Assembly (NCBI RefSeq): GCF_001244545.1
Contig: NZ_LN852692.1
Span: 62,001 to 126,000 of the forward strand
Direction of reading: 5' to 3'
DNA from: Candidatus Stoquefichus sp. SB1
GTDB taxonomy: Bacteria > Bacillota_I > Bacilli_A > Erysipelotrichales > Coprobacillaceae
DNA: 64,000 bases
In this document: positions 43,893 to 55,006 of the stretch, piece after piece
How the letters are laid out: every line of letters begins with the position of its first letter
Numbering within the stretch: the stretch's first letter is position 1
The notes under the pieces: generated by a model
Database searches by the model: none
What the model was told of the DNA's origin: nothing
What the model saw: the letters and a program-made list of their open reading frames with translations, nothing else
Made by a program: the position numbers and the translations under genes

Positions 43893-44537
43893 ATGAAAAA
43901 ATTATTTAATTTATCCGTATGTTTATTAATGTGTATATCACTAATTGGTTGTTCTTCTCAAAATCAGGAAGCTGATAATGCTCCACAACCTGTGCAAACA
44001 CAAGAACAAGGACAAACAGATCATTCTAAAAAAGCGTTGGTTGCCTTTTTTTCAAGAAATGGTGAAAATTATTCAGTTGGTTACGTAGAAAAAGGCAATA
44101 CGCAGATTGTAGCAGAAATGATTGCTGAACAGATAAATGGTGAGTTATTTCATATTCAGACAAAAGATGCTTATCCTCAAGAATATGAAGCCACAACAAA
44201 AGTTGCACAACAACAGTTAAGAGAAAAAGCACGACCAGAGCTTGCTGAGACATTAGAAAATATAGATGACTACAGTACAATTTATTTAGGATATCCTAAC
44301 TGGTGGGGAGATATGCCAATGGCTGTCTATACATTTTTAGAAACTTATGATTTTTCTGGAAAAACAATAATTCCATTTTGTACTCATGCTGGAAGTGGAT
44401 TGGCATCTACTGAAGCAAATATTAAGAAAACTTGCCCTCAAGCAACGGTTTTAAATGGTTTTTCTATTTTGGGAGCGACTGCTCAAAATTCACAGGATGA
44501 AACAAAAGATAAAGTGGAAGAATGGTTAAAAGATTGA
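43893..44537 (+). CDS. Flavodoxin-like lipoprotein
   Basis: A 214-residue exported protein: signal peptide with lipobox LIGC (about residues 17-20), an acidic/glutamine-rich linker (about 25-50), then a flavodoxin domain (ALVAFFSRNGENY, YLGYPNWWGDMPMA, HAGSGLAS). It would be anchored outside the membrane by a lipid and could donate electrons to extracellular acceptors. Start ATG 43893 after TGGAGG; the ATG at 43875 is in frame but lacks a site. It lies 113 bp after the FMN reductase with no terminator between. Confidence 0.87.
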   Translation: MKKLFNLSVCLLMCISLIGCSSQNQEADNAPQPVQTQEQGQTDHSKKALVAFFSRNGENYSVGYVEKGNTQIVAEMIAEQINGELFHIQTKDAYPQEYEATTKVAQQQLREKARPELAETLENIDDYSTIYLGYPNWWGDMPMAVYTFLETYDFSGKTIIPFCTHAGSGLASTEANIKKTCPQATVLNGFSILGATAQNSQDETKDKVEEWLKD

Positions 44538-44620
44538 AACATTGTTGCCTATAATGTTATACCAATTTCTTTTTAAGAAAATGATGATAATCAATGACAT
44601 AAGTGCAATGAAATTATGTA

Positions 44621-44667
44621 GAAAATGAAAGACTTTCGTCTATATACGTATGGTTTTTCATTTTTTG
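44621..44667 (+). terminator. Terminator after the lipoprotein flavodoxin
   Basis: AAAATGAAA (within 44621-44630) pairs with TTTCATTTT (44656-44664), followed by T-rich sequence. The loop contains a small CGT-rich hairpin. Confidence 0.65.
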
Positions 44668-44765
44668 TTTGATAAGGATATATCATCATTGCAAGAAATC
44701 AATGAGAATGAATATATTGTTTATATTCGATGAATCTAGTAGAATAGAAATAGTTAGGGTCTGTT

Positions 44766-44774
44766 TGCTATAAT
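44766..44774 (+). promoter_or_regulatory. Extended -10 promoter of the AraC-GH39 gene
   Basis: TTGCTATAAT contains TGC followed by a perfect TATAAT (44769-44774). No good -35 is visible at 17 bp, as is common for extended -10 promoters. Confidence 0.5.
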
Positions 44775-44835
44775 GAATCAAAATAATAGTGTATGACATT
44801 ATAGTACAAAACATAAATGAGGAAGGGTTAAAGGT

Positions 44836-47103
44836 ATGAGAGAAATAATTAAGTATGACATTGAATCTATAAGTGAAACATATAGAGGTTGTTCTAAAAA
44901 TATGATTATTTTATTATGTTTAGAAAATGAAATGAAAATCAGTGTAAAAGAAAATGTATCTTTATTAAATACGAATGATTTTATTTTAATCAACCCTAAG
45001 TATCATTATGAACTATCAAGTCAAAATGCTATTTATGCCCAATTTAATATCTCCATGAAAGATTTTCATAGTATTTTTCCACATAAACATTATCAATTTG
45101 AATGTAATTCTACTCATGGTGAAAATGATAATTATGAAATTTTAAGTAAATATCTAACAGATTTATTATTATTACAATATGAAGAACATGAATATAGAAT
45201 TGCAGAACAAAATAAACTTACTTATGAATTATTGTTATTTATTGTTAATAATTTTGTACTCATGGATTTTCATTTAGATAATGATTCACGTTGTGAAAAT
45301 ATTACAGAATATATTGATTTACATTATGAAGAAGAATTAAGCTTAAAAGAAATAAGTGAAGTATTTGGAATGAATTCTGAATACTTTTCAAGGTACTTTA
45401 AAAAAGAAATGGGAATTAATTATTATCAATATCTTAATAAGATTAGACTTGAACATGCTGTTGAAGATTTGATTTATACAGACAAAAACATGTTACATGT
45501 CGCACTTGATAATGGTTTTCCTAATGTTGAAGCTTTTTATCGTCAATTTTCAAAAGAGTTTCATATGCTTCCTAAAGAATTAAGACAAGAGAAGAAAAGT
45601 CAAAAGATTAATAAAGAAAAAAATTATAGAGAGGCTTTATCAAAAACCGTTTCACAATTGTATCAGTTACAAAAAAATACAATCGTTTCTACAGATATGA
45701 TTATTGATGTTTTACAGCAACAAACCTATTATCCTTTTTGGTCTGAAGTCATAAATCTTAATGAGGCTTCTATTTTAAGTGTATATGCTGGTAAAGAACA
45801 ATTTTCATTGTTACATGAAACTCTTCAATTTAGATATGTTAGAATTTATCTTCATTGGAAGAATTATCATGATAATAAACTTTATTCTTTTTATTCTGAA
45901 GAAAATGAATTTGATTTTCTTGTACAAAAAAAGATGAGAATATGGTTTGTGATTGATTATCGGCAAATTGATGATTTGGGTAAAATGATTGATTATCTTA
46001 ATAAATTACTTTCACATTTTGCAAATCGTTATAGTATATCAAATATAAAAAGTTGGCGTTTTGAATTGGTTTATAATACGATTTTTAATGAAGAAAAACT
46101 TGAAAAATATATGAAGACAAGTCAGGCTATTCAAAATATTTTAGATAAGTTTGAAGTTGATGAAAAAGTATTAGGGCCAGGAATTGTTTTGAGTGATCAT
46201 CAGAGTATGAAATGTTTTGAAACATTTGCCAATAAAATGCATTTAACACCTTTAGGTATGACATTTCAAGGTGAACCATACCTTATTAATCAAACTTATG
46301 ATGATATTACAATTCAAAGAAATACTGATAAATATTTTCTTAAAAATCAGTTATCATATATTTATAAACATACAAATGAAATGACTAAAAATAAAAGTCG
46401 TATCTTTATTACTAATAGTTCAGATACAATTATGCGTTTTAATATGATGAATGATTCTTTGTATCGTGGAGCTGAAATTATTAAGATTATTATTGATTGT
46501 TTTGGATATGTCAATGCTTTAGCACATAGTGTTCCTCTAGATATTGCCTATACGGATAAACTACAAGGAACAGTTTTATTTGGTGGGGATGGCTTGTTGA
46601 CCAAACATGGAATACCAAAACCATCTTATTATGCTTATCATTTTATGCGTCATGTGGGCGAATATTTTGTTCAAAAGAGTGAATATGGTATTGTTTTTAC
46701 TAATGGTCACCATAATTATCAAATTGTCTGTCATAATTGTAAAAGATTAAGTTATCATTATTATTTAGAAGAAGATAATCTCAAGTATGAGGCCTATGAT
46801 AATTATTTTGATGATACCGAAGAGGTCAAGTTAAATTTTCATTTGAAGAACATAAAGAATGGCCGTTATGTAGTCAAAACACGCTCAGTTAATCGCAATC
46901 ATGGCAGTGTACAGGATGAATTAAATAGAATGATGCCAAATGATCAAATGTATATTCATGAAAATGATATAGATTATCTACAGCAAGTTGCTGTTCCACA
47001 AGTGAGAATAAGAACCTATATTGTTAAAGATGGACAATTAGATTTAGATATTGTTCTTGAAGCAAATGAATTTGCTTATATGCATATCATTTATCAATAT
47101 TAA
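44836..47103 (+). CDS. AraC-family regulator fused to a GH39-like domain
   Basis: A 755-residue protein: an N-terminal cupin-like sensor (about 1-145), an AraC double HTH (about 155-255, LSLKEISEVFGMNSEYFSRYF and AVEDLIYTDKNMLHVALDNG), and a C-terminal GH39-like barrel (about 275-755). The acid/base position of GH39, normally NEP in FEVWNEP, reads FELVYNTIFNEE here, so the domain probably binds sugar without hydrolysing it. It lies upstream of an EIIBC, a GH1 and an EIIA gene and is their probable sugar-responsive activator. GAGGAAGG precedes the ATG. Confidence 0.85.
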   Translation: MREIIKYDIESISETYRGCSKNMIILLCLENEMKISVKENVSLLNTNDFILINPKYHYELSSQNAIYAQFNISMKDFHSIFPHKHYQFECNSTHGENDNYEILSKYLTDLLLLQYEEHEYRIAEQNKLTYELLLFIVNNFVLMDFHLDNDSRCENITEYIDLHYEEELSLKEISEVFGMNSEYFSRYFKKEMGINYYQYLNKIRLEHAVEDLIYTDKNMLHVALDNGFPNVEAFYRQFSKEFHMLPKELRQEKKSQKINKEKNYREALSKTVSQLYQLQKNTIVSTDMIIDVLQQQTYYPFWSEVINLNEASILSVYAGKEQFSLLHETLQFRYVRIYLHWKNYHDNKLYSFYSEENEFDFLVQKKMRIWFVIDYRQIDDLGKMIDYLNKLLSHFANRYSISNIKSWRFELVYNTIFNEEKLEKYMKTSQAIQNILDKFEVDEKVLGPGIVLSDHQSMKCFETFANKMHLTPLGMTFQGEPYLINQTYDDITIQRNTDKYFLKNQLSYIYKHTNEMTKNKSRIFITNSSDTIMRFNMMNDSLYRGAEIIKIIIDCFGYVNALAHSVPLDIAYTDKLQGTVLFGGDGLLTKHGIPKPSYYAYHFMRHVGEYFVQKSEYGIVFTNGHHNYQIVCHNCKRLSYHYYLEEDNLKYEAYDNYFDDTEEVKLNFHLKNIKNGRYVVKTRSVNRNHGSVQDELNRMMPNDQMYIHENDIDYLQQVAVPQVRIRTYIVKDGQLDLDIVLEANEFAYMHIIYQY

Positions 47104-47112
47104 AGAGATTAT

Positions 47113-47149
47113 GTCAATTATTCATAATGAATAATTGACTTTTCTTTTT
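47113..47149 (+). terminator. Terminator after the AraC-GH39 gene
   Basis: GTCAATTATTCA-TAA-TGAATAATTGAC is a perfect 12-bp stem followed by a T-rich run. Confidence 0.85.
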
Positions 47150-47284
47150 AAGATTCATCTTACTAAGAAAAAATAAATAAAAATAAGAAAAAAGATGTCA
47201 ATAATCTATGCGAAACATGTATTTGACAATTGCTATAATAGAAACTGTACTCATGAGTGATATGAAAATAAGAGGAGAATGAAT

Positions 47285-48649
47285 ATGAATTATAAAGAAA
47301 TGTCTGAGGCTATTATTAAAGAAATTGGTGGCAAAGAGAATGTAGGGAGTTTGACGCATTGTGTTACACGTTTAAGATTTGTTGTGGTAAGTGAAGAGAA
47401 AGTCAATATTGAAGGACTGAAGGCAATTGAGGGCGTTATTAATGTTATTATTTCAAGTGGACAGTATCAAGTGATATTAGGACCAATTGTTACTGATGTT
47501 TATAATGCAGTGATGCAGGTTATTGGTAAGGAAGTTGGTGAGGTTAAAAAGACAGAAGTTAAAGATAAATCGATAAAAGGATTAGCAAAACAGGCATTAG
47601 ATACGCTTATTGCATGTTTTGTACCAGCTATTTCCGCCATTGCTGGAGCTGGGATGATTAAAGTTTTAGCAACATTATTAACTTTTTCAGGGTTATTATC
47701 GGCTGATTCACAAACAATTGCTATATTGAATGTTATTGGTGATGGAATATTCTATTTCTTACCATTTATTGTTGCTATTAACGCTGCTAAAAAGATGAAT
47801 GTAGATTTATTTTTAGCAGTTTCATTGGCTGCCATTGTTATGCATCCTAATTTGAGTGCAATGGGTGAAACAGGAACAACTGTTAGTTTCTTTGGAGTAG
47901 GGTTAAAAATAATGAATTATTCAGCACAGGCTTTACCAATGATTTTTGGAATATGGTTATTAAAATATGTTGATCGATTTGCTGATAAAGTGAGTCCGGA
48001 TTTAGTCAAAGTTTTCTTAAAACCAATGATTTCTTTACTTATTGTTGCACCTATTGTTTTGATTGTGATTGGACCAGTGGCTATTTATTTAAGTGATTTA
48101 TTTTTTCAATTATGTCTCTTTATGCAATCTTGGGGTTGGTTAGCAGTTGGAATTAATGCAGTATTATTTCCTATAATGGTCTTGACTGGAACTCATAATG
48201 CAACAATTCCGTTGATTGTTCAAATGTTTGCATCACAAGGTTTTGATGCTATATTCTTACCAAGTGGAATGGCAGCTAATATTGCCCAAGCGGGTGCTGC
48301 TTGTGCAGTCGCTGTCAAAACAAAGAATAAAGAATTAAGAGGAACTGCTTATTCAGCAACATTATCGGCATTATTAGGAATTACTGAACCTGCTTTATAT
48401 GGTGTCAATTTACGTATGAAAAAACCTTTTATTTCAGTTTTGATTGGTGCCTTTTTAGGAGGAAGCATTATTGGTTTGGTAGGCTTAAGTGCACCTTCTT
48501 TTGTGACACCAAGTTTATTGACAATTGCAGTCTTTGCTGGTCATAGTCATTTTTTATTAGGGTTAATGACTGTTCCACTTACTTTCATTATTACATTTGT
48601 AGTGACATATATTATGGGATTTGACGATTTGCCAGCAACCAAAGCATAG
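47285..48649 (+). CDS. PTS permease EIIBC, beta-glucoside/sucrose type
   Basis: A 454-residue permease with EIIB (about 1-85, phospho-Cys in LTHCVTRLRF) and EIIC (about 105-450). It lacks the EIIA domain of BglP, which is encoded separately at 50092. Start ATG 47285 after GAGGAG; an ATG at 47279 is too close. A GTCAA-N-TTGAC inverted motif (47197-47228) lies upstream and could be an operator. With the GH1 and EIIA genes it makes a complete uptake and hydrolysis unit. Confidence 0.92.
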   Translation: MNYKEMSEAIIKEIGGKENVGSLTHCVTRLRFVVVSEEKVNIEGLKAIEGVINVIISSGQYQVILGPIVTDVYNAVMQVIGKEVGEVKKTEVKDKSIKGLAKQALDTLIACFVPAISAIAGAGMIKVLATLLTFSGLLSADSQTIAILNVIGDGIFYFLPFIVAINAAKKMNVDLFLAVSLAAIVMHPNLSAMGETGTTVSFFGVGLKIMNYSAQALPMIFGIWLLKYVDRFADKVSPDLVKVFLKPMISLLIVAPIVLIVIGPVAIYLSDLFFQLCLFMQSWGWLAVGINAVLFPIMVLTGTHNATIPLIVQMFASQGFDAIFLPSGMAANIAQAGAACAVAVKTKNKELRGTAYSATLSALLGITEPALYGVNLRMKKPFISVLIGAFLGGSIIGLVGLSAPSFVTPSLLTIAVFAGHSHFLLGLMTVPLTFIITFVVTYIMGFDDLPATKA

Positions 48650-50086
<1,437 letters not shown>

Positions 50087-50091
50087 TATTG

Positions 50092-50574
50092 ATGGGAATG
50101 TTTAAGTGTTTTAAAAATGATGTGTTAGATCAAAAAGTTTATGCACCTGTTAATGGAACTTATAGATTTTTAGAATCTTTAAATGATGGTATGTTTTCAG
50201 AGAAAATGTTAGGAGATGGCGTTGTTATTGAACCAACGGATGGTCATTTGATTGCACCCATAGATGGACAAATAACAGTTGTTTTTGAAACTGGTCATGC
50301 CTATGGTATTCAAGGTGAAAATGGTATAGAGTTATTAATTCATATTGGCATTGACACTGTTAATATGAATGGACTAGGCTTTCAACCATTGGTGAAAGTA
50401 GGACAAAAAGTGAAAATAGGTGATTCGTTGGCTGAGATTGATTTAAATGCTATTCAATCTGCCGGATATCAGGATAGTGTCATCATTATTTGTACAAATG
50501 GTAAGTCTATAAAATATTTATTACAAGAAGAAAGCCTTGTAAAAGTGAAAGAGGCAATTTGTGTATTAGAGTAA
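50092..50574 (+). CDS. PTS EIIA, glucose (Crr) type
   Basis: A 160-residue EIIA-Glc domain (VYAPVNGTYRFLESLNDGMFSEKM, GDGVVIEPTDG, active His in LIHIGIDT). It completes the EIIBC encoded two genes upstream. Start ATG 50092 after AGGAAGGA. It ends the AraC-EIIBC-GH1-EIIA cluster and is followed by a terminator. Confidence 0.93.
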   Translation: MGMFKCFKNDVLDQKVYAPVNGTYRFLESLNDGMFSEKMLGDGVVIEPTDGHLIAPIDGQITVVFETGHAYGIQGENGIELLIHIGIDTVNMNGLGFQPLVKVGQKVKIGDSLAEIDLNAIQSAGYQDSVIIICTNGKSIKYLLQEESLVKVKEAICVLE

Positions 50575-50603
50575 AATATCATTAATTAAAACTGATTATA
50601 TAG

Positions 50604-50650
50604 AAGAGAGAGTAAGTGAAATCAAAGTCACCATAACTTTCTCTTTTTTT
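50604..50650 (+). terminator. Terminator after the EIIA gene
   Basis: An interrupted stem (AGAGA, AAGTGA with GTCAC, TCTCT) is followed by seven T. A second small hairpin, AAGCAT-GTCA-ATGCTT with T6, follows at 50704-50725. Confidence 0.65.
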
Positions 50651-50738
50651 GTCAAAATTTGTTTATCTTCATGCAAAGATATAATATAATAAAAACAAAT
50701 TTTAAGCATGTCAATGCTTTTTTATAAGAAAAAATAAA

Positions 50739-50817
50739 TTGACAAAAGATGTCAAAAATGCTGAAAAAGTAACCCTGGTAAGACTCTTGAATTTTGTCCA
50801 TTTTGACAAGTGACAAA
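50739..50817. promoter_or_regulatory. Candidate MtlR-type operators
   Basis: TTGACA-N5-TGTCAA (50739-50755) and TTGTC-N6-GACAA (50794-50809, with a further TGACAAA to 50817) are palindromic. They sit upstream of the mtlA -35 box, where an activating MtlR would bind. Confidence 0.5.
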
Positions 50818-50833
50818 GTTCAAATTCAATAGA

Positions 50834-50862
50834 TTGAGAATTGGTGAAAGGGCTTGTATAGT
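50834..50862 (+). promoter_or_regulatory. Promoter of the mannitol-type PTS operon
   Basis: TTGAGA, a 17-bp spacer and TATAGT, 41 bp before the EIICB start. Confidence 0.65.
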
Positions 50863-50903
50863 AAGAGTTGTAAAGAGGAGATTTACAGAAAGGAAGCACA
50901 AAA

Positions 50904-52265
50904 ATGAAAGAAAAATTACAAAAGTTTGGTAGAACATTAAGTGCAATGGTCATGCCAAACATCGCCGTTTTTATTGCTTGGGGATTAATCACTTCATTCT
51001 TTATAGCTGATGGATGGTTCCCTAATGAAACTCTTGCAGCTCTTGTTGAGCCAATGAATAAATATTTATTACCAATCTTAATTGGTTATACTGGTGGTAA
51101 AAATGTTTATGGTCAACGTGGTGCAACTGTCGGAGCAATTATGACAATTGGTGTTTTAGTGGGAGCACCTATTCCCATGTTTATTGGGGCAATGATTGCT
51201 GGTCCGTTAGGAGCATACTTAATTAAAAAATTAGATGAACTTTTAAAAGATCATACCCCACAAGGATTTGAAATGTTAATCAATAATTTCTCAGCTGGAA
51301 TCTTAGGATTTGTCTTAGCAATTATTGGATGTTTAGCTATCAATCCAGCATGTCTATTCTTAAATGATATGTTAAATATTGGAGTCAGCTTCTTTGTAGA
51401 ACATGGCTTGTTACCATTCGTTTCAATCATTGTTGAACCAGCTAAAGTCTTGTTCTTAAATAATGCGATTAATCATGGAATATTCTCTCCAATCGGAATG
51501 CAGGAAGCATTAGATACAGGAAAATCAATCTTCTTCTTGTTAGAAGCCAATCCTGGTCCTGGTTTAGGAATTTTATTAGCCTACTGTTTCTTTGGGAAAG
51601 GTTCAGCCAAAGCTTCAGCACCAGCAGCTAGCATTATCCATTTCGTTGGTGGAATCCATGAAATCTATTTCCCTTATATCTTAATGAATCCATTATTATT
51701 ACTAGCTGTTATTGCTGGTGGAGCAAGTGGAATCTTAGTCAACGTTATCTTTGGATCAGGTTTAACTGCTCCAGCATCACCCGGCAGTATTATTGCTATT
51801 CTAGGAATGTGTAAAGCCTCTAGTTATCTGGGTGTTATTCTTAGTATTGTGGTTGCGACAGCAGTGACAATGTTTATAGCTTCAATTATCTTGAAGGCAT
51901 CTAAAGGAACAGAAGAAGATCTAGAAGAAGCACAAGAACAAATGAAAGATATGAAAAATACAAATCAAGAAGTCAAATCAGTTTCTTATCATGAATTAAG
52001 AAAGATTGTCTTTGCATGTGATGCAGGGATGGGATCAAGTGCAATGGGAGCTGCCTTATTAACCAAAAAATTAAAAGCAGCCGGTATTGATATTGAAGTT
52101 CCGCACTATGCAATCAATGATATACCAGAAGATTCTCAAGTGGTTGTTACACATGTTTCACTTGTAGCACGTGTACAGGAAAGACTTCCAAATGTCGTGA
52201 TTTTTCCAATTACTAACTTTATGGGTGGAACAGAATACGACGAAATCGTTAAAAAATTACAATAG
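50904..52265 (+). CDS. mtlA: PTS EIICB, mannitol/hexitol type
   Basis: A 453-residue permease with an EIIC of the fructose-mannitol type (KFGRTLSAMVMPNIAVFIAWGLIT, HGIFSPIGMQEA, FVGGIHEIYFPYI) and a C-terminal EIIB (about 365-453, phospho-Cys in ACDAGMGSSAMGA). EIIA is encoded in the third gene, as a fusion with a second EIIB. The operon also has MtlR, a PfkB kinase and a dehydrogenase. The substrate could be mannitol or a related hexitol or ketose rather than mannitol strictly. Confidence 0.9.
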   Translation: MKEKLQKFGRTLSAMVMPNIAVFIAWGLITSFFIADGWFPNETLAALVEPMNKYLLPILIGYTGGKNVYGQRGATVGAIMTIGVLVGAPIPMFIGAMIAGPLGAYLIKKLDELLKDHTPQGFEMLINNFSAGILGFVLAIIGCLAINPACLFLNDMLNIGVSFFVEHGLLPFVSIIVEPAKVLFLNNAINHGIFSPIGMQEALDTGKSIFFLLEANPGPGLGILLAYCFFGKGSAKASAPAASIIHFVGGIHEIYFPYILMNPLLLLAVIAGGASGILVNVIFGSGLTAPASPGSIIAILGMCKASSYLGVILSIVVATAVTMFIASIILKASKGTEEDLEEAQEQMKDMKNTNQEVKSVSYHELRKIVFACDAGMGSSAMGAALLTKKLKAAGIDIEVPHYAINDIPEDSQVVVTHVSLVARVQERLPNVVIFPITNFMGGTEYDEIVKKLQ

Positions 52266-52277
52266 GAGGATAAGCAT

Positions 52278-54293
52278 ATGTATTCATCTCGTCAGGCAAA
52301 AATATTATCATTATGTTTGTTAAGGGATGATTATATTACTTATCATGAAATATCTGAAGAATTACAAATCAGTTCACGAACAGTTATGCGTGAATTAAAT
52401 CAAATCAAAGACTCTTTACACAATTTACAAATCCTTTCCAAAAAAGGAAAAGGTATTCGCATTATAGGTCGTGATGAAGATAAACAAAATCTTATCATGG
52501 ACATCCAGGGATCAAAAATTGACTACATGGATAAAGAAGAAAGACAAGAATTACTATGTTTAGAACTACTGAGAACAAAAGATATTCAAAAACTCTTTTA
52601 TTATAGCAATAAATTTCAGGTTTCTGAAGCAACCATTTCACATGATTTAGATGACTTAGAAACTGATTTTAAAAATTTCCATATACAATTAATTAGACGA
52701 CCAGGATTTGGGGTCGGTATTGAAGCTGATGAAAATGTCATTAGACAAGCCATTTCATCAATTATCAATAAAACAATTCAACATCATATCTTAAATGTTG
52801 ATTTCAATCGATATAACATTCAAGATGTGATAGACCAAATGACAGCCAATCAAAATTCAAATATCAAAAATTTATTAGATATTCAAATATTAAAACAGAT
52901 TTTAGAAGTCTTTCAAACTCATCATCAAGAGTTAGATTTAGATTCAATAGCAAAATCTTCTTATATGGGACTCATCATTCATTTAATGATTGCTGTGAGT
53001 CGTATAAAAGAAGGAAAAGCAATGAGTGATAATCAGGAGATATTTAACTTAATTAATGATCGTCAAGCTTATCAGAAAGCCGAATTGATTGTTCATTATT
53101 TATCAGAAGAATTCGATATTTCTTTTGAAACTACAGAATGTGCATTTATTGCCATTCATCTTCAAAGTGCAAAATTAACAATTATTCATGATGATACATC
53201 AGTTGAAGAATATCATGATGTGATCATGAAAATGTTATCTGTATTTGAAGAAAAGGGTTATCACTTATTAGGAGATTATGAACTCTATCAAAGTTTAGCA
53301 GCTCATTTAAAACCTGCACTTGTTCGTTTAGAGTATCATCTTCCAATATATAATCCAATGTTATTACAAATTCAAGAAAACTTTGCCGATATTTTTCAAA
53401 TAACCAAGCTTGCATCTGATGCTTTTACAGATATTTATGGGTATGATATGAACGATGATGAAATCGGATATTTAGCACTGCATTTTGCAGCGGCCATAGA
53501 ACGTTATCAGAGTTCCCATCTTCGTCCTATACAAGTCGGTATTGTCTGTAGCAGTGGAATTGGGATTTCAGCACTGTTAACTGCAAGATTGAAAAGAATT
53601 GTCGATGCAAATGTCCAATTTATTCCTCTCTCTTTAACGGACATTGAACATCATCAATGTGAATTGCTTATTTCTACATTTGAAATTGACGGTGCACTCT
53701 ATGTAACACCACTCTTAAATCAAAATGATGTGACACGTGTTTTACAGGCTATTCATGAAAAAAGACAACAACCTTTTCTCCCATATCATACACAGTTGTC
53801 TTATGACTTGATTGAGTTGACTGAAATGATTAAACAATTTATAACACATATTCAACTCCATGTTATTTCACACTTTAAAAACAAACAGGAAGTTATTGAA
53901 ATTGCGTGTCAATATGTCACAGATAATCCTCAGCTAATTGAAGAAATTCAATCTCGAGAAGCCAAAGGCAGCAATGTTTATCCAACATTTGGATTTGCTT
54001 TACTGCATTGTACAACAGAACTTGTCAAAGAGTGCTGTGTGCATATTTTAAGAGCAGATACAGGGATTTTTACAGGAGCAGATATTGCTGACATCAAAGT
54101 TGTATTATTAATGTTGATGCCTCGCAACGCTTTAACATTAGAAAAAAGAATGATGTCATATATTTCATCACAGTTGATTGAAAACCAGGAATTTTTTAAC
54201 CAATTGTTAAGTGGTGATGAAGCAAAGATCATCGAAGCATTTAATCATATTTTACAAAATTGGATTATTAAAATCATTAAGGAGGAAGAATGA
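52278..54293 (+). CDS. mtlR: MtlR-type PRD-containing transcriptional activator
   Basis: A 671-residue regulator: N-terminal winged helix-turn-helix (about 1-60, EISEELQISSRTVMRELNQI), a second HTH (about 95-150), two PRD domains (about 185-300 and 305-405), an EIIB-like part (VGIVCSSGIGISALL, about 415-500) and an EIIA-like C-terminus (about 510-671). This is the normal MtlR layout, controlled by PTS phosphorylation. It starts after AGGAGG, 12 bp after mtlA, and would activate the promoter at 50834. Confidence 0.9.
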   Translation: MYSSRQAKILSLCLLRDDYITYHEISEELQISSRTVMRELNQIKDSLHNLQILSKKGKGIRIIGRDEDKQNLIMDIQGSKIDYMDKEERQELLCLELLRTKDIQKLFYYSNKFQVSEATISHDLDDLETDFKNFHIQLIRRPGFGVGIEADENVIRQAISSIINKTIQHHILNVDFNRYNIQDVIDQMTANQNSNIKNLLDIQILKQILEVFQTHHQELDLDSIAKSSYMGLIIHLMIAVSRIKEGKAMSDNQEIFNLINDRQAYQKAELIVHYLSEEFDISFETTECAFIAIHLQSAKLTIIHDDTSVEEYHDVIMKMLSVFEEKGYHLLGDYELYQSLAAHLKPALVRLEYHLPIYNPMLLQIQENFADIFQITKLASDAFTDIYGYDMNDDEIGYLALHFAAAIERYQSSHLRPIQVGIVCSSGIGISALLTARLKRIVDANVQFIPLSLTDIEHHQCELLISTFEIDGALYVTPLLNQNDVTRVLQAIHEKRQQPFLPYHTQLSYDLIELTEMIKQFITHIQLHVISHFKNKQEVIEIACQYVTDNPQLIEEIQSREAKGSNVYPTFGFALLHCTTELVKECCVHILRADTGIFTGADIADIKVVLLMLMPRNALTLEKRMMSYISSQLIENQEFFNQLLSGDEAKIIEAFNHILQNWIIKIIKEEE

Positions 54294-54294
54294 A

Positions 54295-55002
54295 ATGGCA
54301 CGTATAAATGTTTATTTTGCCTGTGATGCCGGAATGGGATCAAGTGCACTTGGGGCAAGTCTTTTCAAAAGATATGTTAGTTGTGATATAGCTGTTTCTA
54401 ATTGTTCTCTCTATGATATTCCACAAAGGTGTAATGTTGTGATTGTTCAAAGAGCGCTTTTGCCCTATGTTCAAAAACAATATCGTTTTCTCAAAGTTTA
54501 TACTATTGATAATTTCTTAGATGAAAAAAGACTCCAGACTATTTCAAAGGAGATGACAGCGATGATTGAAAATAGCAATATACTTGCAAAAGAATCAATT
54601 GTTTTAGATTGTCCATCTTGTAGCAGTGATGAAGCCATTGTTGCAGTTGGTCAGTTATTAATGGATAAAGGTTATATTGAAGAACCTTATATTCAGGGAA
54701 TGTTAAATCGTGATCATGATTTAACAACTTATATAGGTAATGATTTGGCAATTCCTCATGGGGAATATGATGTTAAAGATTATGTAAAAAAGACTGGGAT
54801 AGCAGTGATGATCTATCCGCAGGGAATTGATTGGAATGGAAATAAAACACGTATTGTGATTGGGATTGCTGCAAAAGGCAATGACCATATGGAAATCTTA
54901 ACAAATATTGCTTTAAAATTGAGTGATATGGAAACAGTAGAAAAAATAGTAAATGCTTGTGATATTGACTTTATCTATGAGGTCTTAACACAAGGAGAAT
55001 AA
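54295..55002 (+). CDS. mtlF: EIIB-EIIA fusion of the mannitol PTS
   Basis: A 235-residue protein. The N-terminal 95 residues repeat an EIIB of the mannitol type, with phospho-Cys in ACDAGMGSSALGA, closely like the EIIB tail of MtlA (ACDAGMGSSAMGA). The remainder is EIIA-Mtl (active His in NDLAIPHGEYD). MtlF is normally EIIA alone (about 145 residues). The start is ATG 54295 after GGAGG, overlapping the end of mtlR by none. It would be a soluble phospho-relay carrying a spare EIIB. Confidence 0.87.
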   Translation: MARINVYFACDAGMGSSALGASLFKRYVSCDIAVSNCSLYDIPQRCNVVIVQRALLPYVQKQYRFLKVYTIDNFLDEKRLQTISKEMTAMIENSNILAKESIVLDCPSCSSDEAIVAVGQLLMDKGYIEEPYIQGMLNRDHDLTTYIGNDLAIPHGEYDVKDYVKKTGIAVMIYPQGIDWNGNKTRIVIGIAAKGNDHMEILTNIALKLSDMETVEKIVNACDIDFIYEVLTQGE

Positions 55003-55006
55003 ATTT

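Noticed and set aside
50711-50992. A 93-codon minus-strand open frame over the mtlA leader
   Set aside because: It runs through the mtlA promoter, operators and start, has no ribosome binding site, and encodes no recognisable domain.
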